Shown: piece by piece, positions 1 to 10,477 of the stretch
Numbering within the stretch: position 1 is the stretch's first letter
How the letters are laid out: each line of letters opens with the position of its first letter
NCBI RefSeq assembly: GCF_921293095.1
Contig: NW_025791658.1
Span: 8,184,001-8,248,000 of the forward strand
DNA from: Ischnura elegans
Lineage: Eukaryota; Arthropoda; Insecta; Odonata; Coenagrionidae
Direction: 5' to 3'
DNA: 64,000 nt
The notes under the pieces: generated by a model
Seen by the model: only the letters and a program-made list of their open reading frames with translations
The model's database searches: none
What the model was told of the DNA's origin: nothing
Translations under genes and position numbers: made by a program

Positions 1-640
1 ACAAGAAAGAAAAAGGTTTGTTAACATTGTGCATATTATACAACTGTTGGCGTCAAAATTATGTACCGCTGAATTTTGAAAATTTATATCTGGGCACATT
101 GCATTGTCATAGTAATGAATAAAATTTCATTTTTAATAAAATTTTACTCTCAATTCTGATTTATTTTTCTTTTAAACAAAAATTCAATAATGTAGACACG
201 CCAGAGCAATAAACGATTGCGCGCACCATAAAAATTAACCGTTTCGTCAACTTAAGGAATTCTGTAACGCAACCGAGAGAAAACTGCTACGTTTACAACA
301 TTCGTCTTCCACCATAAGTTTCAAACGTTAATTTAAATTAATAATGTGGATTTTGATTATTTCAATAAGGCATATTTTGTTGTAAAATAAGGAAAATGCT
401 TAAACATTATCTACTCCAACAGTTTACCGAAAAAGAAAAAAATTACTTCATAGAAACGCTTTCATATTTATTTGCAGTTTATTTCCATGATTAATAATCC
501 ATAAAAATATCGATTTTTATGACCGTTAATAACTTTTATTCATGCCTATTTTGCCAAACGTGGCCACGACGGGTCAGTGCCCACTACCGGGAAGCAAAGT
601 TTCGCTCGCAAGACGTGGAAACGCAGCATTCGATTGCTCC
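1..640. other. AT-rich DNA, nothing recognised
   Basis: No coding frame with family motifs, no terminal repeat and no structured RNA was recognised here. The stretch is AT-rich with short homopolymer runs and ends next to a LINE tail. Confidence 0.5.
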
Positions 641-654
641 GGCATAAATTTTTG

Positions 655-1005
655 TAATATACATCTACATCTACATAATACCCCGCAAGCCGCCTAAAAG
701 GCGTGTGGCAGGGGGTGTTAGGACACCAGCCGTTTACAGTTAAAAGAAAAATTAAGAGCTCAAACGAAGTTGGGACTAGCGTTTATTAAAGTCCTTTATG
801 GTTCGGGGGAAAAACGAATTCGCATATCTATCCGTTCGGCAAAACATCTCTCTTAATTTATCACTTCTATCGGACCTGGAAATATAGTGTGGCTCTAAAA
901 TTATGTTCTCTGTGTCGCTCTTAAAGATATCCATTCTCAATTGTTCAAGCAATCTAACCCTAGCGCGCATCCTCCGAGTCTCCAACGGCCCCCATGTATA
1001 ACGTA
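655..1005 (-). mobile_element. CR1/Jockey-like LINE, 3'-terminal fragment (family C)
   Basis: The minus strand encodes the last about 70 residues of a reverse-transcriptase ORF (776-985), ending in SFFPRTIKDFNKR. The same C-terminus is encoded on the plus strand at 36661-36873, with nearly the same wording. The 3' UTR (about 655-745) carries the family's conserved end, read on the minus strand as a GTGTCCTAACACCCCCTGCC block followed by a short GATGTA tail. The copy is truncated in 5' just upstream of the ETRRMRAR residues. It lacks the endonuclease and the catalytic RT motifs, so it is a dead-on-arrival fragment. Confidence 0.8.
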
Positions 1006-1149
1006 AACTACATATAAATCATGTATTTTTTTATATAAACGCCTATTAAAGTCCATGCCATTGGCATGTGCATGGTATATCTTCTCCTTGAATATACAAA
1101 TATTCCGATTTTTTTCTCAGGTACTACCTTTCCCATTTGAACGCTTCAA

Positions 1150-2490
1150 TAAAGTGGTTTCGTACGTCGCAGAAAACGAAAATCGTTGATTGCGATTCGT
1201 TACCCACCATTAGTGTATTCATTATTATTATAGTATTCTACCGATTAAGGTAGGTTTCCATGGAGTATCTCCCTTTCCTTCCAGCACTGCCTTCTTTAAT
1301 TCACTGTAAGGCCTACTCTCCTTCAATCTATCTAAAAATGCTATTCTTTTCCTTCCCCTCCCTCGTTTCCCCAACATTCTACCCTCTAACACCATTTTCA
1401 ACATCCCCTCACCGCCAAGCACTAACTCGATCCAAACCTTCTGTCTCCTGCGTATCTCATCTAAAAGCTGCCTCTCCTCGCCAACCATATCCAGCACTTC
1501 GTCGTTCCTTTTCCTCCCCGTCCATTTCACCCTCTCCATTCTTCTCCATACCCACATCTCGAATGCCTCCAATCTTCTCTCGTCTTCTTTCCTCAGAGTC
1601 CACGTTTCCGCACCGTAGAGAGCTACGATCCAAATCAAACTCTACACTAACCTTTTCTTTAAACTCTTACACAACGATCCTCTCAGAAGCTCCTTCCTGT
1701 TCATGAACGCCTCCTTCGCTAATGCAATTCTCTTCCTGATGTCCTTACTACTGTATCCGTTTTCCTCTAACGTACTGCCTAAATAGTTGAATTGCTCAAC
1801 CTGCTCAAGTTTTTCACCACCCACCTTTATCTTGAGTCTCACATTCCTCGCTCGTGATGCTTTACAAAACCGCATTACCTTAGTTTTCTTGTGGTTAATA
1901 GTGTATTCATAATATACAAATTATTTTGTTTCACAAATACCGGTTTACACGAATGATAATGGTCAATTTCAACATCATTTCAAAAAGCCAGATTGGCGCT
2001 CATGCGATGCCACTCTACTTGAAGTCACAGGGACCTACTTTCTACACGAGTAGATAGAAAGTTTACACCGTCTGAGATTACAAATGCATGTATGCGGCGC
2101 AGGGCTCAAGGAAGCATTTATTAATGATCACCTATTAAAATTGCCTATGGTCGGAAAGTTTCCTTCGTTTGATAGGATTTAAATAATCCTTATTTAAGGC
2201 AAGCGCTACCTGCTAGCAGGGTACTTTACGCTACCGCCATGCTCGGCAGCAAGCAGCCTGCATCTTTCATAACCTCGCACCCAGGTGGCCTTATACAGCA
2301 GCAGCCAGACGTCACACGGACTTTCCCCAGCTTTCATACTAAGCCTGCGCGTTTTCGCGCGCCTAAAAATTTTCACTCTTCATTAAATCGCGAAAAAATA
2401 GACATTGTTATTCAAAAATCTAAGAGCGTGAAATATTTACTCCAGGAGTAACAGTTTTTTGATTTATGCAATAAAAAATACCACCCTTTT
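1150..2490 (-). mobile_element. MITE family E, copy 1, split by an RTE insertion
   Basis: This is a minus-orientation copy of a non-coding element of about 660 bp found repeatedly in the first 17 kb. Shared blocks are the start near AAAACGAAA..GATTGC, the ACCGGTTT and CCAGATTGGCGC segments, the CTGCTAGCAGGGTAC block, and an end in TACCACCC. The terminal repeats are diverged here (AAAGTGGTTTCG and TACCACCC compared with the better AATAGGGTGGTTTCC). Positions 1223-1898 are a foreign RTE fragment, so the element proper is about 1150-1222 plus 1899-2490. It has no coding capacity; the superfamily is not certain. Confidence 0.75.
1223..1898 (-). mobile_element. RTE-clade LINE fragment, family A, nested in MITE E
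   Basis: The minus strand encodes the C-terminal part of an RTE reverse transcriptase in two frames: 1642-1875 (FNYLGSTLEENG, then RIALAKEAF) and 1228-1638 (ALYGAETWTL, then FEMWVWRRM). This order is the known RTE C-terminal layout. A frameshift separates the two pieces, so no protein can be made. The 3' end is GGTAGAATACTATAATAATAAT on the minus strand, a short microsatellite tail typical of RTE. The copy is bounded by a 12-bp target-site duplication, TAGTGTATTCAT at 1211-1222 and 1899-1910, and both flanks are MITE E. Endonuclease and catalytic RT motifs are absent through 5' truncation. Confidence 0.88.
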
Positions 2491-3070
2491 TACACACTAT
2501 TCATAGCTATACCATGTTAGATTAAGTGATTTCAATGAAATACTGCTTAATTTTAACAACAATATCATCCATGCAAAAGGCGAAAAATTATGCCTATAAG
2601 AATTAGTATTGATAAAAATAATGACTATCATAGGAAACACATGGATTGAAACCTTTGTTGATATGCTATTCTTTTTGCCACGCATATGACCTTGATTGTG
2701 ACCTAACTGGGTCAACGGTTAAATTTTCGCAAAAAAATTGTTATTTTCGGTTTTTTTTGTGTCCGAAGATCTAAGAATTAACATCTTGGTCAATGAAATT
2801 CAGACTTAATTCTATTTCGATGTTTTCTTACATTGAAACCACATAAGGCGAATTAAAATTTTTGGCTTTGGGCCCACATAGTGAGGTAAAAAAAAGTCAA
2901 AGTTTTAACATTATGCTTACATTCAACAAAACTTAGGAGCTTTCTCCATAGGTATGTCCATTTTCATGAATATTGATATGTAAGAAGTTACTAAAATTGG
3001 AGGTCATAAATGAATTATGACCAGTGGGACACTCTGTATATACGAATGGTGGAAATTTACTTCCATTCAT
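2491..3070. other. AT-rich spacer, nothing firm
   Basis: No gene found. The phrase GTGGGACACTCTGTATATAC near 3025-3045 resembles the GGGACACCCTGTATA ends common in insect DNA-transposon MITEs, but no matching opposite end was found. Confidence 0.4.
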
Positions 3071-3715
3071 AATAGGGTGGATTCCTACTATTTTTAATTG
3101 CCTAAATCGAAAGATTAATACTCCTGAAGTACGTATTTCACGCTTTTAGATTTTTAAATGACGAAATCTACTTTTCAAGACTGAAAATTTTCAAGCGCTT
3201 GAAAACGCGACGACTAAGTATGAATGCTGGGAAAACTCCGTGTGACGTCGTCCTGGTTCCTGCTGCCGCAAGTGAGGTGACCTTGGGGCGAGGCTCTGAG
3301 CGTTGATACGACGCAGGATGCTAGCAGGTAGCAGAGTACCCTGCTAGCTGGTAGCGCTTGGCTTAAATAAATATTATTAATACTTTATCAAACGAAGAAA
3401 ACTTTCCGACCTTAGCCAGTTTTAATAGGTGATTATTAAGAGATGTCTCCCAGAGCTTTGTACCTCATGCATGCATAGGTAATCTCAGATGATGTAAAAT
3501 TCCTATCTATTAATAAAGAAACTAGGTCCCGCTGACGTCACGTGGAGTGGGCGCCAATCTGGCCTTTTTCAAATGAGGTTAAAATTTATCGCGGCCATTC
3601 GTCTAGACCGCTATTTCTAAAACCAAATAATTTGTACATTATGAATACACTAATGGTGGGTAAAAAATCGCAATCAATGCCTTTCGTTTTCTTTGATGAA
3701 AGAAACTACCCTATT
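3071..3715 (+). mobile_element. MITE family E, copy 2 (complete)
   Basis: A plus-orientation, about 645-bp copy bounded by imperfect inverted ends: AATAGGGTGGATTCCT at 3071 and GAAACTACCCTATT ending at 3715. Internal landmarks in order are the TCGAAAGATTAATACTCC block, ACGCGACG, the GCTAGCAGGTAGCAGAGTACC block with its partly inverted neighbour, CATGCATGCAT, a TGACGTCACGTG site at 3533-3544, and GGCGCCAATCTGGCC. It has no long open frame with family motifs. A TA target-site duplication is possible but cannot be separated from the TIR sequence. Confidence 0.78.
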
Positions 3716-3939
3716 CGTATGTTTGCAAGGGGCCTAAGCCCATCCGATTCATTTCCAGTCGGCCTACAACGCAATTCTGCGATACCAATACCACTTTTAT
3801 TATCTAGCGATTTGATCGTTGGATCCTTCTTTCTCATAGAATGGTCTTCCAAGATCGTTAGAACATTAATTGCGTATGCTTGGTTTCGCTGTTAGTAGGA
3901 CCCGCCCGCCTCTGTGACGGTGTGGTATTCCTCGTCCCT

Positions 3940-4200
3940 ACCCTTCCTTCCCTATCCACTCCCAGGAGGCGGCGTCGGGCTCCTATCGCGGCGGCTCCTC
4001 ATTCCTTTCTCCTTCCCGTCCTCCCCCCTTCTGGGTGCAGAGGATAAAAGCTCGCGCTTACAGTCCCTGCCCCAGGAGTGTATCCCCGCGAACTCGCCCT
4101 GGAGTCTCGTATCCGCACACCAATTTTATTGTTATACGAGCGTGATGCGCCTGCTCCCAGCGGGCTTCCCCCGCTCTTTTCAATGCAGGTCCGCAAAAAA
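3940..4200 (+). repeat. GC-rich interspersed repeat (SINE-like), copy 1
   Basis: The stretch beginning CCTTCCTTCCCTATCC and running through GGGCTCCTATCGCGGCGGC to GTATCCCCGCG matches a second copy at 55962-56160 in the same order. It ends in GGGCTTCCCCCGCTCTTTTC, a hairpin-prone phrase also seen at 8143-8175. GC content is far above the surroundings. No tRNA-type promoter boxes or terminal repeats were identified, so SINE is a guess from size and dispersal. Confidence 0.55.
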
Positions 4201-4335
4201 TATAAAAATATGTACCCGAAACTAAATTGGTGTCAATTAAATATCCTGAAATAAAGGTTTGCTCTGCACCCTGGAGCAAGTGCATGACGTCAAGATGGCC
4301 TCATCCCGTAAGAGAAATATCAAGAGCCATTTTTT

Positions 4336-4690
4336 TAAACCAATTTTAGGAAACAATAGCAATATTTAGGAAGTAAGATAAGTTATATACCCCGGACTAC
4401 CACCTGCGTGCGAGCCAGGCTCAAATCCCCAAAAGTGAAAGTGCAAAGAACAATAAAAGCTGAGTTTAGTCACTCCCGAAGAGCATTTGATTCGCTCTCC
4501 CTTCGGAACCTTATCCCCTAAGTACCAAGTGGGTAGAAGTCCTCCTAGTAGGTAGCAGTTGTCGTTCCGTCGTGAAATTTTGCCGTCGCATGTTCTCTGA
4601 TAAATTCTTTGCGTTTTGGTATCTCATTTGTAGAGTTTGGTTGTGTATACGTTGAGAACAAGGTATCTATACAGTATAAATAATATAGGG
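4336..4690 (+). repeat. Unclassified interspersed repeat X, copy 1 (interrupted)
   Basis: Two blocks, 4336-4382 (CAATTTTAGGAAACAATAGC) and about 4582-4690 (GCCGTCGCATG, then TTGAGAACAAGGTATCTAT), match contiguous sequence in repeat X at 8245-8640 and, inverted, at 43115-43510. About 200 bp of unrelated sequence separates the blocks. That insert holds GGCTCAAATCCCC, one base off a tRNA B box, but no A box was found. Repeat X is non-coding and its class is unknown. Confidence 0.6.
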
Positions 4691-4849
4691 GATTCTTTGT
4701 CTCGCTGGTTATTGGTACGGGTATCACATAAGGTAGCTCCTTTGATGTAAAAGTTAGCTCGCCTTTTCCTCTACATCATAAATAATCAAAGAAAAGAAAA
4801 TTGTCGGACGCTCTATTCCTCACAAGGGGCCTGTTCCCCTTACTGAAAA

Positions 4850-5060
4850 GAACTACATTGTTATTTATTTGAGCGAGGTCCTTTTCTAATGCCAATCTAT
4901 CGCAATGGTCATAAAATTCTCTTTATGCAACCACCTCATTCGCTAATAGACGGATTTTGCTCGCGGCCGCGATGGTATTTTCACGAAAGTACATACGGTA
5001 CGGAAGAGGACCTATAACACTTCCTTGGGGTACACCTGAGGTAACTTGAATAGTATCTGA
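4850..5060 (-). pseudogene. CR1/Jockey-like LINE RT fragment (family C)
   Basis: The minus strand reads through the reverse-transcriptase motif GVPQGSVIGPLP and on to SKIRLLANEVVA, where the catalytic F/YADD box is expected, and then EKDLAQINN. The catalytic ADD has decayed to ANE and an in-frame stop follows. The layout matches the family C copy at 36061 (SSKIR, stop, FADDAVIYR). The fragment stops at 5061, where the tail of an RTE element begins, so the RTE probably inserted into it. Confidence 0.72.
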
Positions 5061-5820
5061 GGTTCATCATCACCGGTCAACAATCCTAGGATTGGTTTGA
5101 CGCAGTTCTCCACTCTATTCTCCTATCAGCTAATCTTTTCACACCTACGTATTTCTTCTCTTTCACATCTCTCTTCACTTGTTCCATATATTTTGTTCGA
5201 GGTCTTTCTTTTCCATGCTTGCCTTCCACTTGTCCTTCGACGATTGCCTTCATCAGGCCATCATGTCTCACGATGTGGCCTATAAGGTTGTTCCGTCTTC
5301 TTAATAAGGTTTTCATGAGGCTTCTCTTCTCTCCTACCCTTCTTAGGACTTCCTCGTTACTAACTCTGTCGATGCATTTGATTTTCATCATTCTTCTGTA
5401 GCACCACATTTCGAAGGCCTCTATCCTTGCTTTCTCCGCTGCGGTCATTTTCCATGCCTCACTTCCGTATAGGAACATTCTCCAGATGTAGGTTCTTATA
5501 AATTGTTTCTTTACTTCCATACTTAAGTTTTTTGCTGTAAGCAGGTCTCTCTTTTGGTGGAATGCTCTCTTCGCCTGGGCTATTCTGCTGATAATTTCTT
5601 TCTTACTTCTCCCGTCACTTGTTATCTTGCTTCCCAAATAACAGAATTCATCCACCTCTATCAGTTTTTGCTTCCCTATTTTAATGTTAGTCTTGACTTC
5701 TTCCCCTCTGCTGCATACTAAGATCTTGGTTTTCTTTGTGCTTATTTTCAGTTGATATCTACCCATTACCCTACCCATATTAACCCTAACCCTTAACAGC
5801 TGGATTTTCTTTAACCTTGA
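5061..5820 (-). pseudogene. RTE-clade LINE fragment, family B, copy 1
   Basis: The minus strand encodes about 245 residues of RTE C-terminal protein without a stop. Motifs in order are YQLKISTKKTKILVCS, CYLGSKITSDGRSKKEI, RIAQAKRAFHQKRDLL, MFLYGSEAWKMT, FEMWCYRRMMKIK and NEEVLRRVGEKRSLM. It ends near a CAAACCAATCCTAGG block and a short GATGATGA tail. The upstream endonuclease and catalytic RT core are missing. A second copy with the same 3' end lies at 12518-13101. The 5' boundary is uncertain because no clear target-site duplication was found. Confidence 0.85.
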
Positions 5821-5829
5821 ATATAAAAT

Positions 5830-6605
5830 TGCTTTCAAGATTAAAGTTGTTTTCATCGAGCCTTCTTCTTCCTCAGAGTCTATTCCTGAAAAGGGGCGTG
5901 TCTCTCTTGCCACGATGTAGATGTATATATGTGAGGGCTTCTCTCCCTTGAATATCCCTTCCCATCACCCCACCTACGCACAGGGGGAGAGGGAGAGGGG
6001 GGATTCTTGAAATAGATTAATGCGTGATTGCCATCCGCAGCCACGCCCACCACTATAAAGGGACTCCAAGCACTCTCCACTCCCGCGTCAACTTCTCCCA
6101 TACCCAACCATACCAACCCCTCCCCTGCTCCAACACCAGGGCTGCCAACCTCGAAATTTCCTATTACAAGGGAGTCTCTTACCAGCTGAGAATAAAATCA
6201 TTGAGCGTTCAGCCTTTCCATTGTCGTCACTTCAAATGAAAAACCTCGTATATCATTAGAATTACGTGTTTATGCCATTAGTTGTAAAACATCGTATTTC
6301 GTGTAATACAACCGAAGAAAATCCGTTTTCAACAAATTCAATTCAACAAATTCAACGACCGATACTGATTTTGAAATGTTTTATGACAAGAAAAATAAAC
6401 ATTTTTTGTTTATACTGTAACTTTGGATATTTTTTATTTTATATTTATATTGATGGTTTTTATATCTAAGGTGACGATGTGCTAAGCGAGTAGGAATGGA
6501 AATCATTACTGAAGGGCGATGCAAGTTATAGGCTAAACAGTATACTATCGTATGGATACCACGCACCTTTCAATCGCCTTATTCAGTGGCATAATCTTTA
6601 CAGCT
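5830..6605. other. Unassigned DNA with a promoter-like patch
   Basis: No protein family recognised. A TATAAAG at about 6054-6060 is followed 30 bases later by TCAACTTC, spacing that would suit an insect TATA plus initiator core promoter, but no downstream coding exon was found. The flanking CACGCCCACC and CCCTCCCC runs are locally GC-rich, so this may instead be part of another repeat. Confidence 0.3.
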
Positions 6606-6609
6606 TTAA

Positions 6610-7187
6610 CCCGTAACCGGTTAAGTGCGGTCGGAGACACATCTGTGTTTTTAAAATTGTGAATATTTTCTAATTGGCTGTTTTAAAATATCAAAAACCA
6701 TCGTTAGCTTCAAATTTCGTAATATAAGGATAGAAAACAATTAAAATTAAACTTTTTTTATTATTTAATTCTGTAAATTTGCAAATCAATTCCATTAGTG
6801 GTCTGAAAGACCTCACGTCACACCTGCAGTATGAATCAAGACAAGGAATGAACGAGAAAAATTCGATTGCTTACTATTAGTTAGCCATATTTCTTTGACA
6901 TTTAAGGCGTTATTTCGAATGATGGCGAGATATTGAAACGATAACAATAACTCAAGTGTGTTTGATGTCAGTTTTTGGATCTTGTTTTTAATTACTTTTT
7001 ACCGATAAATTGATTCGTATTGGTGACGCCTAAAATATAAAGTTTGGAATGATTAAGAAGATAAAGAAGCATTCACTTAAGCAATGAAAATGCCGTCGCA
7101 ACAGTTTATGAATATTTAATTTATTGTTATCTCCCAGACCACAACCCACTGGTAGTGTAACAAACATTTCACGTCACTGGTTAAGGG
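6610..7187. mobile_element. TTAA-type MITE (piggyBac-like), non-coding
   Basis: The ends are inverted: CCCGTAACCGGTTAAGTGCGG after TTAA at 6606-6609, and CGTCACTGGTTAAGGG before TTTAA at 7188-7192. The 578-bp interior is AT-rich with no ORF. Terminal CCC/GGG triplets next to TTAA are the hallmark of piggyBac-superfamily elements. The TIRs match only imperfectly, with a small gap. Confidence 0.6.
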
Positions 7188-7189
7188 TT

Positions 7190-7744
7190 TAAACTGGTGT
7201 CCGAATCTCGGATCTGGCAACGTTTCCATAAAATAAACCTTAGTTTGGCGGTAATTAACTAATTTTCAAGAGGTATTAACATTTAAGTTGAGAAAACAAT
7301 TCACTAGATGCTTAATATGAAGAATGCTTTTCTATTTATTATTACTATCGCAATTAGGTACTGCTTGGCAACCGGCCAGGCGGTAACAAGCACATCCAAA
7401 AAATAAAACACAAAATAACCACAAAGTCACATATAAACTAGACAGTGTACGAATTTTAAAAATTCAATTAAAACGTCTAAAAAGTTAAGCCACTTTTTTC
7501 GGCTTTATCTTAAATATTTTTACATCACCAGGAAAGGGCTCAAATAACTCTGCAGACAACATGTTTCAATCTAAAATTGCTTTATTGAGATAGCAAAATT
7601 GTTTATTATTTGTCCTCTGCGCCCGGAATTTAATTTTGAACTGATGATCGATCGTTCCTACCATTGAAATTAGGTTTCCCCACTTAATTGCTTAGTTACC
7701 CCCATGCTTTATCCCCTTTGTATATTCTATACATACCGCAGGGT
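7190..7744. other. AT-rich spacer, nothing recognised
   Basis: No coding motif or terminal structure recognised in this interval. Confidence 0.45.
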
Positions 7745-7905
7745 CGGTTTCTTTTCCTCCTACTTTCCAAATTCCCAACACAGTATTTTGAACTTTTCTG
7801 AATCGCTCTCTGTCCTCTCATGCCTGCACAAAACGTATCGAGCCGCTTTTCTTTGAACTCTCTCCAATGCCTTTATATTTCCAACCTCATAAGGACACAC
7901 CGTAA
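7745..7905 (-). pseudogene. LINE reverse-transcriptase C-terminal fragment
   Basis: Read on the minus strand, the segment gives NIKALERVQRKAARYVLCR, the conserved C-terminal RT motif (ERVQRRAARYV) of CR1/Jockey-group LINEs. Only about 50 codons remain. It directly abuts a short plus-strand RTE scrap. Confidence 0.6.
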
Positions 7906-7910
7906 ATGGA

Positions 7911-7947
7911 TACTCTACGGAAGCGAGGCTTGGACATCGACAGCAGC
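7911..7947 (+). pseudogene. RTE family B scrap
   Basis: The plus strand reads ILYGSEAWTSTAA, matching the LYGSEAWTMTAAE motif of the family B RTE copies at 5.5 and 12.7 kb. It is only about 12 codons long and is followed at once by MITE E sequence. Confidence 0.5.
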
Positions 7948-8095
7948 CAGTTTTAATATCTGATTATTAAGAGATGTTACCCTGAGCTCTGTGCCTAATG
8001 CATGCATTGGTAATATCAGACGATGTAAAACTCCTATCTACTCGTTTAGCATCCAGATCCTTGTGACGTCACGTGGAGTATCATCGCATCTGTTC
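7948..8095 (+). mobile_element. MITE family E, copy 3 (internal fragment)
   Basis: This segment runs from CCAGTTTTAAT through GCATGCATTGGTAAT to TGACGTCACGTGGAGT (CRE/E-box overlap at 8064-8075) and matches the middle of the complete copies. Both termini are missing. Confidence 0.7.
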
Positions 8096-8244
8096 TGAGG
8101 GAGAAGCATCGATATTTTGTTGAGGGTTAGTTATAAACCATACGAGCGGGCTTCCCCCGCTCTTTTCAAAGCAGGTCCACAGGGGGATAGGCGCGTTTAT
8201 AATTTTAAAATGTAGAAAAAAAGGCAATGGAATGTTCATGTACA

Positions 8245-8640
8245 AATTGAGTTCAGAGGACCTCTTTAAGCACAACACTGGAAGTAATTACACTACCCTC
8301 TGTTAAACGCATATGATGACTCATACTTACGTATCAACGGGAGACTTGAATGTGGAATCAGCCGCATTTTGACAAAAGTTATTTAAAGAATGCGAGACAT
8401 TGTTGCCAATGACCAAATGTATCAGTTTGTGCGCCGTTAACGTAAGGAATATTTACCGGTTTTTTTTGTTTTTTTTTCAATTATTTAAAAACCAATTTTA
8501 GGAAACAATAGCAATATTTAGGAATTAAGATATGCCATCGCATGTACTCTGATAAATTCTGTGCATATTGGTACCTCATTTGTACAGGTTGGTTGCGTAT
8601 AAGTTGAGAAAAAGGTATCTATGCAGTAGTAATAATATAG
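8245..8640 (+). repeat. Unclassified interspersed repeat X, copy 2
   Basis: About 400 bp from CAGAGGACCTC to GGTATCTATGCAGTAG match the inverted copy at 43115-43510 along the whole length. Shared blocks include TGATGACTCATACTTACG, AATCAGCCGCATTTTGAC and CAATTTTAGGAAACAATAGC. There is no ORF and no TIR. It might be a solo LTR or a MITE; neither is shown. Confidence 0.65.
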
Positions 8641-8681
8641 AAGATTGCACGGTACTCAGTGATAGAGTGGCGAAGTATATA

Positions 8682-9262
8682 CAGTGGAACTTGGCTATAA
8701 CGTCATCAAGGGAAGGCATAACGCCAGAGGATTTTTAACGTTATATCCGAGTGGCGTTATAAAAAAGCAGCCTTAAATCTGAGTGAAAGGACAAAGTAAA
8801 GATGCAAATGTTCTGCTATATACAACACTGTTTATTGAAATCTACTCGTACTTGGGATTATGTATAATAAAAAAACGTTAATAAAGAAATGATATTCACA
8901 ATTAAATATTTTATAGACCGATAAAAATCTTACTTTACTGTAAAAAAAATCTGTGATCTTCTTTAAACAAAAGAGTTGCATCCCGTCACCAGCTCAACGA
9001 CCAGCTTGTGACCTGTTGTTGCTTTTGATGTGCCCACACATGGTTTCTATGAACTTTGGGACATAATACAATCACACTACCACTTTTGCAACCTAAGAAT
9101 CGCAAAATGTTTGACGCTATACCCGAGCGTCGCAATATTTGTCGACGATATAAACGGGTTTACGTACAACATTAAATGTTCAATTTTGGCTGGTCTGTGT
9201 AAAATGTGACGTTAAACCCGAGTTGACGTTACAGCCGATGCCGTTATGACCAAGTTCCACTG
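8682..9262. mobile_element. Tc1/mariner (pogo-type) MITE
   Basis: The element starts CAGTGGAACTTGGCTATAACG and ends CGTTATGACCAAGTTCCACTG, inverted repeats of about 21 bp with one or two mismatches. TA flanks both sides (8680-8681 and 9263-9264). Ends starting CAGT with a TA target duplication are characteristic of pogo/Tigger-like elements. The 581-bp interior has no transposase, but near the ends it repeats phrases of the type CGTTATA, CGAGTGGCGTTAT and CCCGAGTTGACGTTA. Confidence 0.8.
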
Positions 9263-9513
9263 TATATAGTTTGTTGGTCCATTTAGTTTTTACGATGTTT
9301 AGTTTTAGGTTTGCACGTTGAAATAAAGATCCGCTCCTCGGACCCTAGTGTTATTTTAGATTTTCCGGAATACTTTTGTGTTTACTCTCTGTCTTCTGAG
9401 CATCTGTACCGGACGAGGACGCGTAAAGGTCGGGACACACATAACCGAACCGAGCCCGAGCCGACACACGGCCCCGGCACGGACGACTGTTGGTGACGGT
9501 GGTAGGAGAACAC

Positions 9514-10181
9514 AATAGGGTAGTTTCCTTCATCAAAGAAAACGAAAGGCATTGATTGCAATTCGTTACCCGCCATTAGTGTATTCATAATACACAAATT
9601 ATTTGGTTTTAGAAATACCGGTTTAGACGAATGGCAAGGATCGATTTTAACCTCATTTGAAAAAGGCCAGATTGGCGCCCATGCGATTCCACTCCACATG
9701 ACGTCACAGGGACCTAGTTTCTACACGAGAGGATATGAGTTATACATCGTCTGAGATTACCAATGCATGCATGAGGCGCAGAGCTCAGGGAAACATGTCT
9801 TAATAATCACCTATTAAAACTGGCTAAGGTCGGAAAGTTTTCCTCGTTTGATGAGTTATTAATAATCCTTATTTAAGCCAAGCGCTACCATCCAGCAGGG
9901 TACTATGCTACCCACCAGCAGCCTGCGTCGTATCAGCGCGAAGCCTCGCCTCAAGGTCACCTCGCAGGGCGGCAACGGGAGCCAGAAATACGTCACGCGG
10001 AGAGACTTCCCGGAATGCATACTTAAGCGTCGCGTTTTCGCGCCTTTGAAAATTTTCCCTTTTCATTTAATCGCGAAAAATAGATATCGTCATATAAAAA
10101 TCTAAAAGCGTGAAATACGTACTCCAGGAGTAATAATCTTTCGATTTAGGCAATGAAAAAATAATAGGAAACCACCCTATT
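9514..10181 (-). mobile_element. MITE family E, copy 4 (complete, nested)
   Basis: A 668-bp minus-orientation copy from AATAGGGTAGTTTCCTT to GGAAACCACCCTATT, with all internal landmarks of the family in reverse order. It lies inside the Harbinger element and so is younger than that element's insertion. It is arranged tail to tail with copy 5 across about 580 bp. Confidence 0.8.
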
Positions 10182-10237
10182 GGCCGGTCACTGCTCCGAG
10201 CGACGGCCGTCAGTACTGTCTCATTTCTGCTCCTAGC

Positions 10238-10477
10238 GTGGTGTGTTTTTCTGATCTCGATCACGTATTCAAAACAGAACTCGTATACTTTCGGAACAGT
10301 GATCTAGCGATGATTGCCTTGGCTCTAGATGAAGGGGAAAAAGGGGAAACTTTGAGGAGGCGAAGAAAGGGAGTTTGGGTGGACAGTGCATGGAAATCAA
10401 GACCCATTGAGGGAGAATTTAATGCCCTGTTTCATCGTCTCATGGGTGATGAAATCAAGTTCTACGGATATTTTTGA
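10238..10477 (+). pseudogene. Harbinger transposase N-terminal fragment
   Basis: A 79-codon frame carries the N-terminal signature of Harbinger/HARBI1-type proteins: ALALDEGEKGETLRRRRK, then RPIEGEFNALFHRLM and DEIKFYGYF. In the family this region precedes the DDE_Tnp_4 nuclease, typically followed by an RMS motif, but here a stop comes directly after YGYF. It lies between the Harbinger TIRs, which supports the assignment. The initiating methionine is uncertain. Confidence 0.68.

Noticed and set aside
1260..1706. Long plus-strand open frame opposite the RTE fragment
   Set aside because: It is the reverse reading of an RTE coding region whose minus strand has clear family motifs.
6054..6092. 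Confident core promoter
   Set aside because: TATA and initiator-like spacing is present but no downstream coding exon or transcript evidence can be seen.
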